64,000 bases of DNA from Planctomycetota bacterium (GCA_012959525.1 DUDB01000056.1:21191-85190), one strand, 5' to 3'; shown: positions 17,513-27,111, counted from the first letter of the stretch. Notes: generated by a model from the sequence alone, not told the origin. Numbers and translations are program-made.

Positions 17513-18166
17513 ATGAGCCCGCGCCATGCCCCCCGGCCCCTGCGGCGGGTGCCCTTTCCAACAAGTTCCGTTGTCATGCGAGATGAAGTCATGAGATCCA
17601 GGCGAACACGCCAACAGCGAATGACCTCAGTCCTCGCCACCGCTCTGACCCTCGTACTGGGATCGGCCCTGTGCTGGGCCTCCATCGAGAAGCTCACGCT
17701 GCCTCAGATGGTGCAGCGCGTCGACAACGCGATCTATGGAGAAATTCTGGCCAAGCGGGTGAACGTGGTTGCCTTGCCCGACGGTTCTGGTGAGATGTTC
17801 TTCACGACGCTCACCATCAAGGGCAACTCACTCCTGAACGACGCCGCATCCACGATCGAGGTCAGCTACCCCGGTGGGTACCTCGATGAGGAACGCGGGG
17901 TGTACAACTCTGAAGAGCCCTCCGCCGACGACGTACGCATCGGCAACCGGATTGTGGCCTTCTACAAGTGGAGCCCGGACATGGGCGGCGGTTTTGCCTC
18001 GAACGCACTCTACGCCTCCCACGGCGGGCTGTTCCGTACATTTGTTTCACGCAAGGGCGAGACCATCGTGCAGGGCCGTGGGCCTGGCTACGCAGTCGCC
18101 ACCAATCAAGTTCTGAACGGGCTCGAGAAGCAAGCTCAAGAGCTCTACGCCAAGCGCAAGCGCTAA
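17513..18166 (+). CDS. Exported protein of unknown function, partner of the matrixin gene
   Basis: A 217-residue protein. A hydrophobic signal core (SVLATALTLVLGSALCWA, about residues 39-56) precedes the mature part, which begins with SIEKLTLPQMVQRVDNAIYG. The mature region is mostly beta-strand and ends in a helix (VLNGLEKQAQELYAKRKR). I do not recognise the family. The perfect Shine-Dalgarno site favours ATG 17513, which leaves a long, arginine-rich n-region before the signal core. ATGs at 17576, 17591 and 17621 give more usual signal peptides. It lies 21 bp upstream of a secreted metalloprotease gene, so the two are probably cotranscribed; it could be a regulator or partner of the protease. 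Confidence 0.75.
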   Translation: MSPRHAPRPLRRVPFPTSSVVMRDEVMRSRRTRQQRMTSVLATALTLVLGSALCWASIEKLTLPQMVQRVDNAIYGEILAKRVNVVALPDGSGEMFFTTLTIKGNSLLNDAASTIEVSYPGGYLDEERGVYNSEEPSADDVRIGNRIVAFYKWSPDMGGGFASNALYASHGGLFRTFVSRKGETIVQGRGPGYAVATNQVLNGLEKQAQELYAKRKR

Positions 18167-18187
18167 CGCATCCTGCAGAAGCCCCCT

Positions 18188-19564
18188 TTGAAGATCCTCC
18201 GCCTGCTACCACCTGCCGCCGCGAGTCTCACGGCCCTGGTTCTCGTTGCCCCGCCCAGCGCGTGGGCATGGGTGCCCACAGGCTGGTCTCTCGATGTGAC
18301 CCAGAGGGACGTACGCGTCTTCAACAACTTCACCGACCCTGAGGCCAACGACAACCAGACTCCCGACGCGAACTTTCCGGGCCGCTTCGGGGCCGAGATG
18401 GCCATCTGGAAGGCCTCCGTGGAGTGGGGATCTGAGCTGCACGGGGATGGCCAGGGGGACCCCGGCCAAGTGGGCGGCCTGGGATCGGGTGGAGCCAACT
18501 TCGATGCCACTTTCCAGGGCTCTGCTTTGGCAGCGGGTCAGGTGGGCGACAACACTCACTCGGAACTGACCGGCTGTGCTGGTGGGGTTCTTGCCTTCAC
18601 CCAGTCCTTCGTGGATGGCACCGGTTGGCGGACCTTCTACTACCAATGCTGGATCTGGGTTGACGGTCCCGAGCAGAACTGGACACCCAAGACGGGCTAT
18701 TACGACCTGCAGGGGATCGCCACCCACGAGTACGGCCACTCGTTGGGCCTGGGACACTCAGCAGACCCGCTGGCAACCATGTTCCCCACACCGCCGAGCA
18801 ACGGAAGGACCTGGCGCTCTCTCAACTCCGACGACGTGGCGGGCATCCAAGCCATCTACGGCGTCAAGGACCCGAGCAAGCCCGTCATCAGCGGCGCCTC
18901 CGTGAATGGAACAACCCTGACTCTTGGGGGTTCTCGATTCGCGAGCGTGGGGAATGAGATCTGGTTCACCCAGAGCGGAGGCGGGGGCAATGGAACCCCC
19001 GTCAAGTCCCTGATGGTCGAGTCGAGCGTCGGTGGAACGCTCCTCGACGTTCAGATTCCAATCGATGCAGGCAGCGGCGACGTCCTGGTCTACACCACCC
19101 TCGGCGACGGCGAGGCCCTGTCCAACGCTTGGCCATTCGACGACCAACCTGTCGGCTGCCCCGCGCCCCTGAACTACTGCGACGCTATTCCCAACTCTGC
19201 TGGAACGCCTTCAGTCATGGGATCCATCGGCTCACAGAGCATCGCGGCCAACAACACAATCCTGTACTCCTCGGGCTCGCCGGCGAACAGCTTTGGCATC
19301 TTCTTCTACTCACCCACCAGCGGCCACTTGCCTGTGGGCGACGGCCTCATCTGCCTGGGCGGCCCGTTCTTCCGGTTGTCTGCCGTGCAGGCAGATACTA
19401 CGGGCCGTGCCCTCCTGCCCCTCGACCTGACGATGCCCCCCAAGCCGGGAGGTCAGATCACCAGTGGCTCGGTGTGGCATTTCCAGTGGTGGTACCGCGA
19501 TGTCCCCGGTGGTCCCAGCGGCTACAACTTCAGCGACGCCCTGCGGCTGCCGTTCTGTGACTGA
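18188..19564 (+). CDS. Secreted matrixin-type zinc metalloprotease
   Basis: A 458-residue exported protease. Signal peptide: residues 1-27 (cleavage after PSAWA). The metzincin zinc motif HExxHxxGxxH is THEYGHSLGLGHS, with ligands His180, His184 and His190, catalytic Glu181, and a Met-turn near Met198 (ATMFPTP). After about residue 228 an IPT/TIG-like Ig fold is suggested (KPVISGASVNGTTLTLGGS). The last 130 residues are a beta-rich domain (from CDAIPNSAG to FSDALRLPFC) of a kind that I recall recurring at the C-termini of secreted planctomycete proteins. The start is TTG 18188, immediately before the lysine of the signal peptide. There is no propeptide with a cysteine switch. Confidence 0.87.
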   Translation: MKILRLLPPAAASLTALVLVAPPSAWAWVPTGWSLDVTQRDVRVFNNFTDPEANDNQTPDANFPGRFGAEMAIWKASVEWGSELHGDGQGDPGQVGGLGSGGANFDATFQGSALAAGQVGDNTHSELTGCAGGVLAFTQSFVDGTGWRTFYYQCWIWVDGPEQNWTPKTGYYDLQGIATHEYGHSLGLGHSADPLATMFPTPPSNGRTWRSLNSDDVAGIQAIYGVKDPSKPVISGASVNGTTLTLGGSRFASVGNEIWFTQSGGGGNGTPVKSLMVESSVGGTLLDVQIPIDAGSGDVLVYTTLGDGEALSNAWPFDDQPVGCPAPLNYCDAIPNSAGTPSVMGSIGSQSIAANNTILYSSGSPANSFGIFFYSPTSGHLPVGDGLICLGGPFFRLSAVQADTTGRALLPLDLTMPPKPGGQITSGSVWHFQWWYRDVPGGPSGYNFSDALRLPFCD

Positions 19565-19631
19565 ACAGGCAAGGAATCCCACAATCCGGATTCACCTCGG
19601 CGCTGAATGGGCCTACTTGCCCTGGACACGC

Positions 19632-19637
19632 TATGTT
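19632..19637 (+). promoter_or_regulatory. -10 box (TATGTT), leaderless geometry
   Basis: TATGTT ends 7 nt before ATG 19645. It overlaps the first of three in-frame ATGs (19633), which argues for 19645 as the real start. Confidence 0.45.
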
Positions 19638-19644
19638 CATGGCC

Positions 19645-22380
19645 ATGCCTAAGAGCGATTCGAGTTGGGTGATGCGACTGGGGGGAGTCGCGTTGATAGC
19701 CCTGGTCGTGGTCCTGGCCTACAACCAGGCGCTGGGCGGTGGCTTTGTCTATGACGACAAGTTACTCGTCCTCGACAACCTGCGACTGAGCTCTCTCGGT
19801 ACGGCCTTTGGCGCGTTCTTCGAGCCCTACTGGTCCTTTGATCCGACGGCGACCTTCACCAACTCCTACTGGCGGCCGCTGACGACCATCACCCTGGCTC
19901 TGGGACGCAGCATGTCGGGCACCGACCCGTTGGGATACCACATCCTCTCCCTGGGGCTACACCTGCTCGCAAGCGTGGTGGCCTGGCGATTGGCGGCGCG
20001 CCTGCTGGGCAGCCCGTTGCTGGGTCTAGGGGTGGCACTGCTATTTGCCACGCACCCCACGCACGTGGAGAGTGTGGCCTGGATCTCCGCGATCAATGAT
20101 CCTCTCTACGGGTTGTTTGCCCTGCTGGCCCTGGATGCCTTCGTGGAGTGGCGTGACAAGGGCTCGCAAGGTTCGCCATGGCGCGCTGGGATCTGGCTTC
20201 TGCCCGCCCTGCTGTCCAAGGAACAAGCTCTGACACTCGTGCCCGTGGCGCTGGCTCTCGATCTTTCTCGTCAGTGGTTGTGGGCGCCCTTGGTCGGGGA
20301 GAAGAAGAAGTCCGACGATCCCGCCTTCGACATGCTGTGCGCATACGGCCCCTTCCTGCTGGCCCTGCTCGTGTACTACGTCGGCCGGGTGCTCACGTTC
20401 GATAGCATCCTGGCCGGCTTTGACATTGTCAGCGCGGGCTTTGGCCTGAGCGCAGGCCGTGCTTCCCAGTTCAGGATCGAGATCATGGGTGGGTTCTTGG
20501 AGCACCTCTTTCTGCCCCTGAACCAAGAGGTGTTCCGCCAGGTGCGGCCCGAATTACCCGCTGGGCATATGCCTTGGGTGAAAGCGCTGGGGTTCACAGG
20601 GCTCTGGCTTGTCGCTACCAGTTGGGCAGCACTCTCCCGCAGAAAGCTGGAGCTCGGCCTGCTCCTGGCACTGCCCGCCTCCTTCTTGTTGGTGCTCCTG
20701 AGCTACGAGAGCGCGGGTGCCTTTCCCATTTCTGACCGCTACCTCTACGTCCCCGCTCTGTTCGCAGCACTGCTCCTGGCCGGAGCTTGCTCACATTTCC
20801 TGCGGGAGAGGCAGGCCTTCGGTGTGCTGGTATTTGTCGCCGCAGGGTGTGGCCTTCGCAGCCACGTGTATGGCGCGAACTTTGCCGATGACGAGACCTT
20901 CTTCCGAGCGGCCATCGCCACATCTCCGGACAACACCTATGTGCGCTGGGGCATGGGCAACGTCCTGCTGGAGCGCTACCAGCGACTGCAGTCCCAGGAG
21001 GACCTCGACGAAGCCGCCTTCCACTTCCTGATGTCCCTGAAGCTAGGAACGGACTATGGGGAGCGTGAGCCGGTCTTCACGGAGGATCAGACCGCCGCCA
21101 CAAAAGCAGACCGGTTGAGCCTCTTGATCAACGGCACGGCGCCCAGCCAGCGCCAACCCGACAACACGGTCATGTGGTCGCTGGACGACCGCCTGCAAGC
21201 CAACATCGGGCAAGCTTGGTGCCATATGTTTCAGGCACTCAACAGTGAGGATCGCGACCTGAGCGTGGCCGAAATCATCTTCGAGCAGACCCTCAAGCGC
21301 TGGCCCGAGAGTATCCAAGCCAAGCTTGGACTAGGCACCATCTTGCTGCAGCAGGGCCGACTTTCCGAGGCCGAGACCAAGCTGCGTGAAGTGGTCGCAG
21401 CAAGTCCGGGCTACGCCGAAGCCTGGCACAATCTGGGGTTGGCCCTGGCAGACCAGCACAACTGGGTTGACGCTCGCAAGTGCTTCGAACAGGCACTGCG
21501 ATTCCGACCCGACCATCTCCCCGACCTCATCAACGCGGCCAAGGCAGCCATAGACGGGGGCCACTTCGATGTAGCCCAAAGGCACCTCGATAACGCCCGC
21601 GACATCCACCCGAAGAGCACGGAGCCTCTGCACTTCCTGGGCATGCTGGCCGCCGTGCGCGGCGATCTGCCTACCGCACTCACGTTCTTCGACTCCGTTC
21701 TCAGGCGTCAGCCCGATCACGCCCAGGCCATCTTGCAGCGCGGCAAGGTACTGGCCAGCCAAGGCGAGGCGGCGGAGGCCGCCGCAGCACTCAGCCGTGC
21801 CTGTGAGTTATTGCCCACCAGTTTCGACGCTAACTACACGATGGCAAGCCTCGTGCTCTCATCGGAGGGCTCTGCCGAAGCAGCCCTGCCCTACTTGCGT
21901 CGCGCCTACGCCTTGGGACCGCCCGACAACACCCGACAGGTCCTGCACGAAGCACTGAAGGAACTACTCGGCCCCGATGGCGCCGAGTTCCTGGGCCTCT
22001 CCCGTCTGGATTCTGCGCGCAGAGATTTTGTCCATGCCATCGATTGGCTGGATGATGCACTCAAGCTCTACGAGGCCGCGTCCGGTACGCCCGCCAAGGG
22101 CATGGGCACCATGCACTACGAGCGCGGTACCTACCTGTGGGCCATGGACCGCGATGACGAGGCCGCCGACGCCTACCGCACCTCGATCGCCTTCGACCCG
22201 GAGGCGTTTCACTCCTACCACGACCTGGCCGTGATCATGTCGCGCAAGCCCGGCATGGGAGCCGAAGCCGCGCGCCTCGCCGCGATGGCCCTCGCCAGGC
22301 TCGACTCCGCCAGTGGCATCAGCGACCCCGGATATCGCAAGACGGTACGCACGGTACTGTCGGCAATCACGGGTGAGTAA
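19645..22380 (+). CDS. TMTC-like integral membrane protein with TPR repeats
   Basis: A 911-residue protein. The N-terminal 400 residues carry about ten hydrophobic segments. The opening ALGGGFVYDDKLLVLDN and the conserved YWRPLTTITLALG, HILSLGLHLLASVVAW and ATHPTHVESVAWI are characteristic of the TMTC/PMT-like group of membrane proteins related to O-mannosyltransferases. The acidic pair Asp-Asp in the first extracytoplasmic loop matches the catalytic site of GT-C enzymes. The remaining 500 residues are TPR repeats (EAWHNLGLALADQHNWVDAR and others). Protein O-glycosylation is a plausible role, but bacterial members are uncharacterised as far as I know. ATG 19645 is chosen by the -10 box; ATG 19633 and 19639 are in frame. 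Confidence 0.85.
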   Translation: MPKSDSSWVMRLGGVALIALVVVLAYNQALGGGFVYDDKLLVLDNLRLSSLGTAFGAFFEPYWSFDPTATFTNSYWRPLTTITLALGRSMSGTDPLGYHILSLGLHLLASVVAWRLAARLLGSPLLGLGVALLFATHPTHVESVAWISAINDPLYGLFALLALDAFVEWRDKGSQGSPWRAGIWLLPALLSKEQALTLVPVALALDLSRQWLWAPLVGEKKKSDDPAFDMLCAYGPFLLALLVYYVGRVLTFDSILAGFDIVSAGFGLSAGRASQFRIEIMGGFLEHLFLPLNQEVFRQVRPELPAGHMPWVKALGFTGLWLVATSWAALSRRKLELGLLLALPASFLLVLLSYESAGAFPISDRYLYVPALFAALLLAGACSHFLRERQAFGVLVFVAAGCGLRSHVYGANFADDETFFRAAIATSPDNTYVRWGMGNVLLERYQRLQSQEDLDEAAFHFLMSLKLGTDYGEREPVFTEDQTAATKADRLSLLINGTAPSQRQPDNTVMWSLDDRLQANIGQAWCHMFQALNSEDRDLSVAEIIFEQTLKRWPESIQAKLGLGTILLQQGRLSEAETKLREVVAASPGYAEAWHNLGLALADQHNWVDARKCFEQALRFRPDHLPDLINAAKAAIDGGHFDVAQRHLDNARDIHPKSTEPLHFLGMLAAVRGDLPTALTFFDSVLRRQPDHAQAILQRGKVLASQGEAAEAAAALSRACELLPTSFDANYTMASLVLSSEGSAEAALPYLRRAYALGPPDNTRQVLHEALKELLGPDGAEFLGLSRLDSARRDFVHAIDWLDDALKLYEAASGTPAKGMGTMHYERGTYLWAMDRDDEAADAYRTSIAFDPEAFHSYHDLAVIMSRKPGMGAEAARLAAMALARLDSASGISDPGYRKTVRTVLSAITGE

Positions 22381-22389
22381 GGACCGCCT

Positions 22390-23229
22390 CTAGAGTTCGA
22401 TCGCGCTCGTGCAGAAAACCGGGCCGTCGACGCAGGCCTTGGCAACAGGCCATTCCCCCAGAGGCCCGTCGGGCCGTGTGACAAGCGAGCAGCCATTGCA
22501 GATGCCCACACCACAGCCCATGTAGGATTCGAGGGAGACCCAACACTCGAGGTTCTTCACCGCAGCCTCATGCGCGACCGCTTCCATCATGGGTTCGGGA
22601 CCACAGGTGAGTAGGCGAACGGTCTCCGGGAGATTCTCCACCTCCCATTGCTTGCGCAGGCAATCGAGGACGTTGCCGTGAAAGCCGACGGAGCCATCGT
22701 CCGTGGCGGCCAGCACGCGAACGCCCAAGTCCATGAAGGCCTCGAGGTCATAGAGGAAGCCCGCCTTGCGGCCACCATAGATCAGGGTCAGGTCTTCGGG
22801 CGCCACCTTGGCCCCGTGACTACCCGCCAGCGCCTGCTGGATGGCCATGTAGAACGGTGCGGACCCAATCCCTCCAGCCACCATGACCTGCGGAACGTCG
22901 GCCCCAAACTCTGGGAAGCCGTTTCCCAGGGGGCCCACGCAGACTAGCTCCGTTCCCGGAGAGCTGCGGGCCAGAGCGCGCGTCCCAGGGCCCATGACCT
23001 TGATCAGGAACTCGATGCTCCCGTCGTCGTGCTGACGGTAGACGGAGAAAGGCCTGGGGATGGCGGGCGCAGTGTCGTCTGGGCTCCGCAGCATGAAGAA
23101 CCGTCCCGCGCGCAGAGGGCCAGCGGGCTCCAGGGGCTTGATGCGCAAGAGCACTCCATCCTCCCCACAGGGCTCCACGCCCAATACATGGGCATTTTGG
23201 GAGCGAGCATCAATGGGCGGAGCGGGCAT
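22390..23229 (-). CDS. pyrK: Dihydroorotate dehydrogenase electron-transfer subunit PyrK-like
   Basis: A 279-residue ferredoxin-reductase-family protein. The flavin-binding motif is RPFSVYRQ, with FAD/NAD sheet elements AGGIGSAPFYMAIQ and LLTCGPEPMM. A C-terminal [2Fe-2S] motif CGVGICNGC, followed later by a fourth cysteine (AKACVDGPVF), is the mark of PyrK, which passes electrons from the PyrD flavin to NAD+. A pyrD gene is not in this window, so another member of the family (for example a sulfide-dehydrogenase-like subunit) cannot be excluded. ATG 23229 is chosen; the upstream extension has no similarity, and TAACAT (complement of 23238-23243) sits 8 nt before the start. Confidence 0.8.
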   Translation of the reverse strand: MPAPPIDARSQNAHVLGVEPCGEDGVLLRIKPLEPAGPLRAGRFFMLRSPDDTAPAIPRPFSVYRQHDDGSIEFLIKVMGPGTRALARSSPGTELVCVGPLGNGFPEFGADVPQVMVAGGIGSAPFYMAIQQALAGSHGAKVAPEDLTLIYGGRKAGFLYDLEAFMDLGVRVLAATDDGSVGFHGNVLDCLRKQWEVENLPETVRLLTCGPEPMMEAVAHEAAVKNLECWVSLESYMGCGVGICNGCSLVTRPDGPLGEWPVAKACVDGPVFCTSAIEL

Positions 23230-23237
23230 CGGGCGTG

Positions 23238-23243
23238 ATGTTA
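23238..23243 (-). promoter_or_regulatory. -10 box (TAACAT) upstream of pyrK
   Basis: On the minus strand TAACAT ends 8 nt before ATG 23229, near-leaderless geometry. The adjoining divergent ABC-F gene has its own TATCCT box about 140 bp away. Confidence 0.35.
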
Positions 23244-23379
23244 CGCCGTGGAGGCCGCTCGCACCACATGGGGTGGGCACCGAGCGCACCTAGACCGCTG
23301 TTCGCCGTTGCAGCGCTCGGTGAAATCGATCAACCGCCATACCCGGGCTCCCGCACCTAGCGGCCACAGGCGATGCCGC

Positions 23380-23385
23380 TATCCT
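23380..23385 (+). promoter_or_regulatory. TATCCT box upstream of the ABC-F gene
   Basis: TATCCT preceded by GC lies 33 nt before ATG 23419, giving a short leader. The same hexamer occurs upstream of argS, the ThuA gene, the M1 peptidase gene and the gene at 48191. Confidence 0.4.
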
Positions 23386-23418
23386 AGTCGCCCCGGAATT
23401 CGCCCCGGGACCCACTCC

Positions 23419-25341
23419 ATGACTCTGCTCTCCCTCGACAACCTGAAGAAGCACTACGGGACGCAAGAGGTCTTGAAAGGGGCTTCCCTGCTGCTGGACC
23501 CGGGGGTGACCCTGGGCATCGTAGGGCGCAATGGCGGTGGAAAGACGACGCTCTTCCGGATCATCACGGGAGAGGAATCACCCGATTGGGGGACCGTATC
23601 CCTGAGGCGCGGGGCGCGCATGGGATTCGTACCCCAGCGGCCGGTGTTCGCTCCCGGTTTGAGCGTGAGCGACTACGTGGAGTCCGGGTTGGACGCGACC
23701 AAGTTGCTGCTGACGCGGATCGAGGCCATCGGCGAAGAGATGGGGACGGCCACCGGTGAAGCCCTGACGCGGTTGATGCGGGAGCACGACGAGCTGACCG
23801 GTCGCGTGGATGAGCTTGGCGGTTGGGAAACAGAACGCAGGGTGGAGACCGTGCTCTCAGGTATTGGCCTTGGTGAGGAGTTCTGGCAGCGCGAGGCTTG
23901 CACCCTCTCTGGAGGGGAGAAGAACCGCGTCGCCCTGGCGCGCGAGCTGGTGGCGGATCATGACCTGCTGCTCCTCGACGAGCCCACGAACCACCTGGAC
24001 CTGGAAGGGATCGAGTGGCTTGAGAAATACCTCGCTGAAATACGCGGTGCTGTATTGGTCGTATCCCACGACAGGCGCCTACTGCAGAACTCGGTGCACC
24101 GCATCGTCGAGCTGGAGTTCGGTGAGCTTGGGACCTATCCGGGCAACTACTCGCAGTACCTCGTGCTCAAACAAGAGCGCTATGAGGACCACCTCCGCCG
24201 CTACAAGCAGCAGCAGGAGCACGTGCGCAAGGAAGAGGGCTTCATCAAGAAGCACATGGGAAGCCAGCGCACGGCAGAAGCCAAAGGGCGGGCCAAGAAA
24301 CTCAGCCACGTCGAGCGAATCGAAGCCCCCCACCATGACATCCGCAGGCCCGTCATTCGGGCCCCCCAGGCGGCGCGGGGGGGCGAGAGGGTCCTGCTGG
24401 CCACCGGCCTGAGCGGCGGGTATGAAGGCAACGTGCTCTTCAAGGATGTGGAGCTGCGCATCGGGCGTGGGCAGCGCATCGGCGTGGTCGGGCCCAACGG
24501 GTCCGGCAAGTCGACCCTGATGAAGATACTAGCCGGACGCATGCAGGCCCTGGCCGGAACCGTGAGTCTGGGTCACGGAGCGCAAGTGGCCTACTACGAT
24601 CAGAACACCTCCCACTTGCGCGACGACGGAACCCCTCATACCGAGATCGGCCGCTTTCACCCCACCTTGACGGACCTGGAGATTCGCTCGCATCTGGCGC
24701 GTTTTCTCTTCCGCGGCGGAAACGTGGGCAAGTCCGTAGCCGCCCTCTCCGGCGGAGAGCGTGCGCGACTGTGCCTGGCTCTACTGGTTCTCAGCAGACC
24801 GAGCTGGATGGCCTTGGACGAGCCGACCAACCACCTAGATCTCGCCAGTCGGACGGCTCTCGAGGAGATGCTGTCGGAGTTCCAAGGGGCCCTCGTCTGC
24901 ATCAGCCACGACCGGGAATTTCTGGACGGGCTGTGCACGCACATCATCGAGGTCAGCGACGGAGGCATCCGTGAGTTCGAGGGGAACTACACGGCTTGGC
25001 GCAAGGTCAAGGAAGCCGAGCGCATAGTCGCAACCGAGGCACGCGCAGATGCCGCAGCCCAGGCCAAGCGCGCCGCTCGGGAGAAAGCGGAGGCCTCACC
25101 CAAGAAGAATAAGGCGAAGAAAGGGCGATCCGGGGGTGGCAAGGTCCGCAACCCGTACCAATTCGAACGGCTCGAGAAGCGTATCATCGCCCTTGAAGAG
25201 GAGCTCGAGGCGCTCAACTCCGCTTGCGCTTCGGAAGAGATCTACTCGAACTCCGAGAAGCTGCGTGAGACCCAGATTCGGATCGCTGAGGTCTCTCAAG
25301 AACTGGAACTCGCCAACGAAGACTGGGAAAACTGGTCCTAA
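23419..25341 (+). CDS. ABC-F family ATPase
   Basis: A 640-residue soluble protein with two ABC domains. The first has Walker A GRNGGGKTT, signature LSGGEKNR and Walker B LLLLDEPTNHLDL. The second has GPNGSGKST, LSGGERAR and WMALDEPTNHLDL. The DEPTNHLDL signature and the lack of membrane segments identify the ABC-F family, whose members act on the ribosome in translation control or antibiotic protection. The linker between domains is charged and helical (YKQQQEHVRKEEGFIKKHMG). A C-terminal coiled-coil extension (FERLEKRIIALEEELEAL) is Uup-like. ATG 23419 restores the standard N-terminus; the frame is open further upstream without similarity. argS follows after 60 bp. Confidence 0.92.
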   Translation: MTLLSLDNLKKHYGTQEVLKGASLLLDPGVTLGIVGRNGGGKTTLFRIITGEESPDWGTVSLRRGARMGFVPQRPVFAPGLSVSDYVESGLDATKLLLTRIEAIGEEMGTATGEALTRLMREHDELTGRVDELGGWETERRVETVLSGIGLGEEFWQREACTLSGGEKNRVALARELVADHDLLLLDEPTNHLDLEGIEWLEKYLAEIRGAVLVVSHDRRLLQNSVHRIVELEFGELGTYPGNYSQYLVLKQERYEDHLRRYKQQQEHVRKEEGFIKKHMGSQRTAEAKGRAKKLSHVERIEAPHHDIRRPVIRAPQAARGGERVLLATGLSGGYEGNVLFKDVELRIGRGQRIGVVGPNGSGKSTLMKILAGRMQALAGTVSLGHGAQVAYYDQNTSHLRDDGTPHTEIGRFHPTLTDLEIRSHLARFLFRGGNVGKSVAALSGGERARLCLALLVLSRPSWMALDEPTNHLDLASRTALEEMLSEFQGALVCISHDREFLDGLCTHIIEVSDGGIREFEGNYTAWRKVKEAERIVATEARADAAAQAKRAAREKAEASPKKNKAKKGRSGGGKVRNPYQFERLEKRIIALEEELEALNSACASEEIYSNSEKLRETQIRIAEVSQELELANEDWENWS

Positions 25342-25356
25342 GGCGGGCGCTCGCAG

Positions 25357-25362
25357 TATCCT
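25357..25362 (+). promoter_or_regulatory. TATCCT box upstream of argS
   Basis: TATCCT is placed 39 nt before the argS ATG, in the 60-bp gap after the ABC-F gene, and would give argS its own promoter with a leader of about 30 nt. Confidence 0.4.
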
Positions 25363-25401
25363 GCCCTCGCGCCCATCCGGGCCACAACGACCTCAAGCCC
25401 C

Positions 25402-27111
25402 ATGCAGCAGTTCCAAGATGCCGTAAGAGATGCGCTGATCGCCGAGACCGGCATCGCTCAGGAGGCTGTACGCCTTGAGACGCCGCGCGACCCAAGCATG
25501 GGAGACCTCGCCTTCCCCTGCTTCGTGCTCGCCAAGGAGCTAAAGGCCGCACCCCCCAAGATCGCCAGCGACCTAGAGGGCAAGCTGAACGACCGCTTGC
25601 AAGGCATCACGGCCAAGGCAACGGGGCCCTTCCTGAACTTCACGATTGACCCGGCACTTCTGGCCTCCACCGTCCTGGGGCAAATCCAGGAACAAGGGGA
25701 TGCCTATGGCGGTAGCACTGAGGGACAGGGCAAGACAATCGTGCTCGATCTGTCCTCGCCCAACATCGCCAAGCCCATGTCCGTGGGACACCTGCGATCC
25801 ACGGTGATCGGGGCAGCGATCCAGCGCGTACACAACGCCCTCGGCTACACGACCGTGGGCATCAACCACATCGGCGACTGGGGCAGCCAGTTCGGCAAGC
25901 TCGTAGCCGCCGTGGACCGGTGGGGTGACACGGTCGACCTCGAAGCCGACCCCATCAAGGCCCTCCTGGCCCTGTACGTTCGCTATCACGAGGAAGAGGA
26001 CGGCGACCCCGAGCTCAAGCAGGCGGGGCGTGATGCATTCAAGGAGCTCGAGAGCGGCGAGGACGGTCGCGTGCGGGCAACCTGGCGCCACCTGACCGAG
26101 CTCTCCTTGGCTGAGTTCGACAAAATCTACACCCGCTTGGGTGTGGAGTTCGACGAAGTCCGAGGCGAGGCCTACTACGAGTCCCACCTTGCTTCCACAG
26201 TCGAACGAATCGTGGACGCTGGCATTACCGAGGAATCGGAAGGCGCCCTGATCGTGAGACTCTCCGAGTTTGGCGAAGAGGTCCCGCCGTGCCTGTTGCG
26301 CAAGACGGATGGCACAACGCTCTACGCCACGCGCGATCTCGCGGCCGCCTTCCATCGCTGGGAGCTGTACGGCTTTGAACGCAGCCTCTACGTTGTCGGT
26401 GGAGACCAGCGCCTGCACTTCCGCCAGCTCAAGTACGTGCTCGAGCGCATGGGCGTCGATTGGGAGCCGCGCATGGAGCACGTCGATTTTGGGATGATGA
26501 GGCTCCCCGAGGGCAAGATGAGCACCCGCAAGGGGCGTGTGATCTTCCTGGAAGACGTGCTGGATCAAGCCGCGGCCGAGGCGGACAAGGTCATCGCCGA
26601 GAAGAATCCGGGCCTCGAAGGCCGAGCGGAAATAGCCGAGATGGTGGGTGTCGGTGCGGTGGTCTTCAATGACCTGAAACGCGAGCGGGTCAAGGACGTC
26701 GAGTTTGTGTGGGAAGAGGTCCTTTCCTTCGAAGGTGACACGGGACCCTACGTCCAATACACGCACGCACGCCTGGCATCGATCTTGCGCAAAGGGGCAG
26801 CTGAACAGGCCGAGCTCGACTCCGCGCCCGCGCCTGACTGGGACACGCTGACCGGTGCCTCCGCCATCCTGGGCAAGCTGGGCCGCTTCAATGCCGTCCT
26901 CTCCCGCGCCGCCCGCCATGCCGAGCCCTCTGAGGTCACCAGCTATGCCCTGAGCCTGTGCCGGGACACCAACACCTGGATCGCTGCAGAGCGCGTCCTG
27001 GGTCAGGCACCCGCTGTGACGGCCGCCCGGCTGGCTTTCGTCGATGGAGTCCGCCAGGTGCTGGCCAATGCCCTGGGCATCCTTGGGGTGGGTGCGCCGG
27101 TGCGGATGTAG
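25402..27111 (+). CDS. argS: Arginyl-tRNA synthetase
   Basis: A 569-residue class Ia synthetase that charges tRNA-Arg. The HIGH-equivalent lies in SPNIAKPMSVGHLRST (about residues 119-134), and the KMSKS-equivalent is KMSTRKG (Lys372 onward), which is noncanonical only in its Thr-Arg. The N-terminal additional domain (residues 1-110) and the C-terminal helical anticodon domain (TGPYVQYTHARLASILRK and following) are complete. Length is typical. The antisense strand has a very long open frame, a shadow effect of GC-rich codons. apt follows downstream on the same strand. Confidence 0.97.
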   Translation: MQQFQDAVRDALIAETGIAQEAVRLETPRDPSMGDLAFPCFVLAKELKAAPPKIASDLEGKLNDRLQGITAKATGPFLNFTIDPALLASTVLGQIQEQGDAYGGSTEGQGKTIVLDLSSPNIAKPMSVGHLRSTVIGAAIQRVHNALGYTTVGINHIGDWGSQFGKLVAAVDRWGDTVDLEADPIKALLALYVRYHEEEDGDPELKQAGRDAFKELESGEDGRVRATWRHLTELSLAEFDKIYTRLGVEFDEVRGEAYYESHLASTVERIVDAGITEESEGALIVRLSEFGEEVPPCLLRKTDGTTLYATRDLAAAFHRWELYGFERSLYVVGGDQRLHFRQLKYVLERMGVDWEPRMEHVDFGMMRLPEGKMSTRKGRVIFLEDVLDQAAAEADKVIAEKNPGLEGRAEIAEMVGVGAVVFNDLKRERVKDVEFVWEEVLSFEGDTGPYVQYTHARLASILRKGAAEQAELDSAPAPDWDTLTGASAILGKLGRFNAVLSRAARHAEPSEVTSYALSLCRDTNTWIAAERVLGQAPAVTAARLAFVDGVRQVLANALGILGVGAPVRM

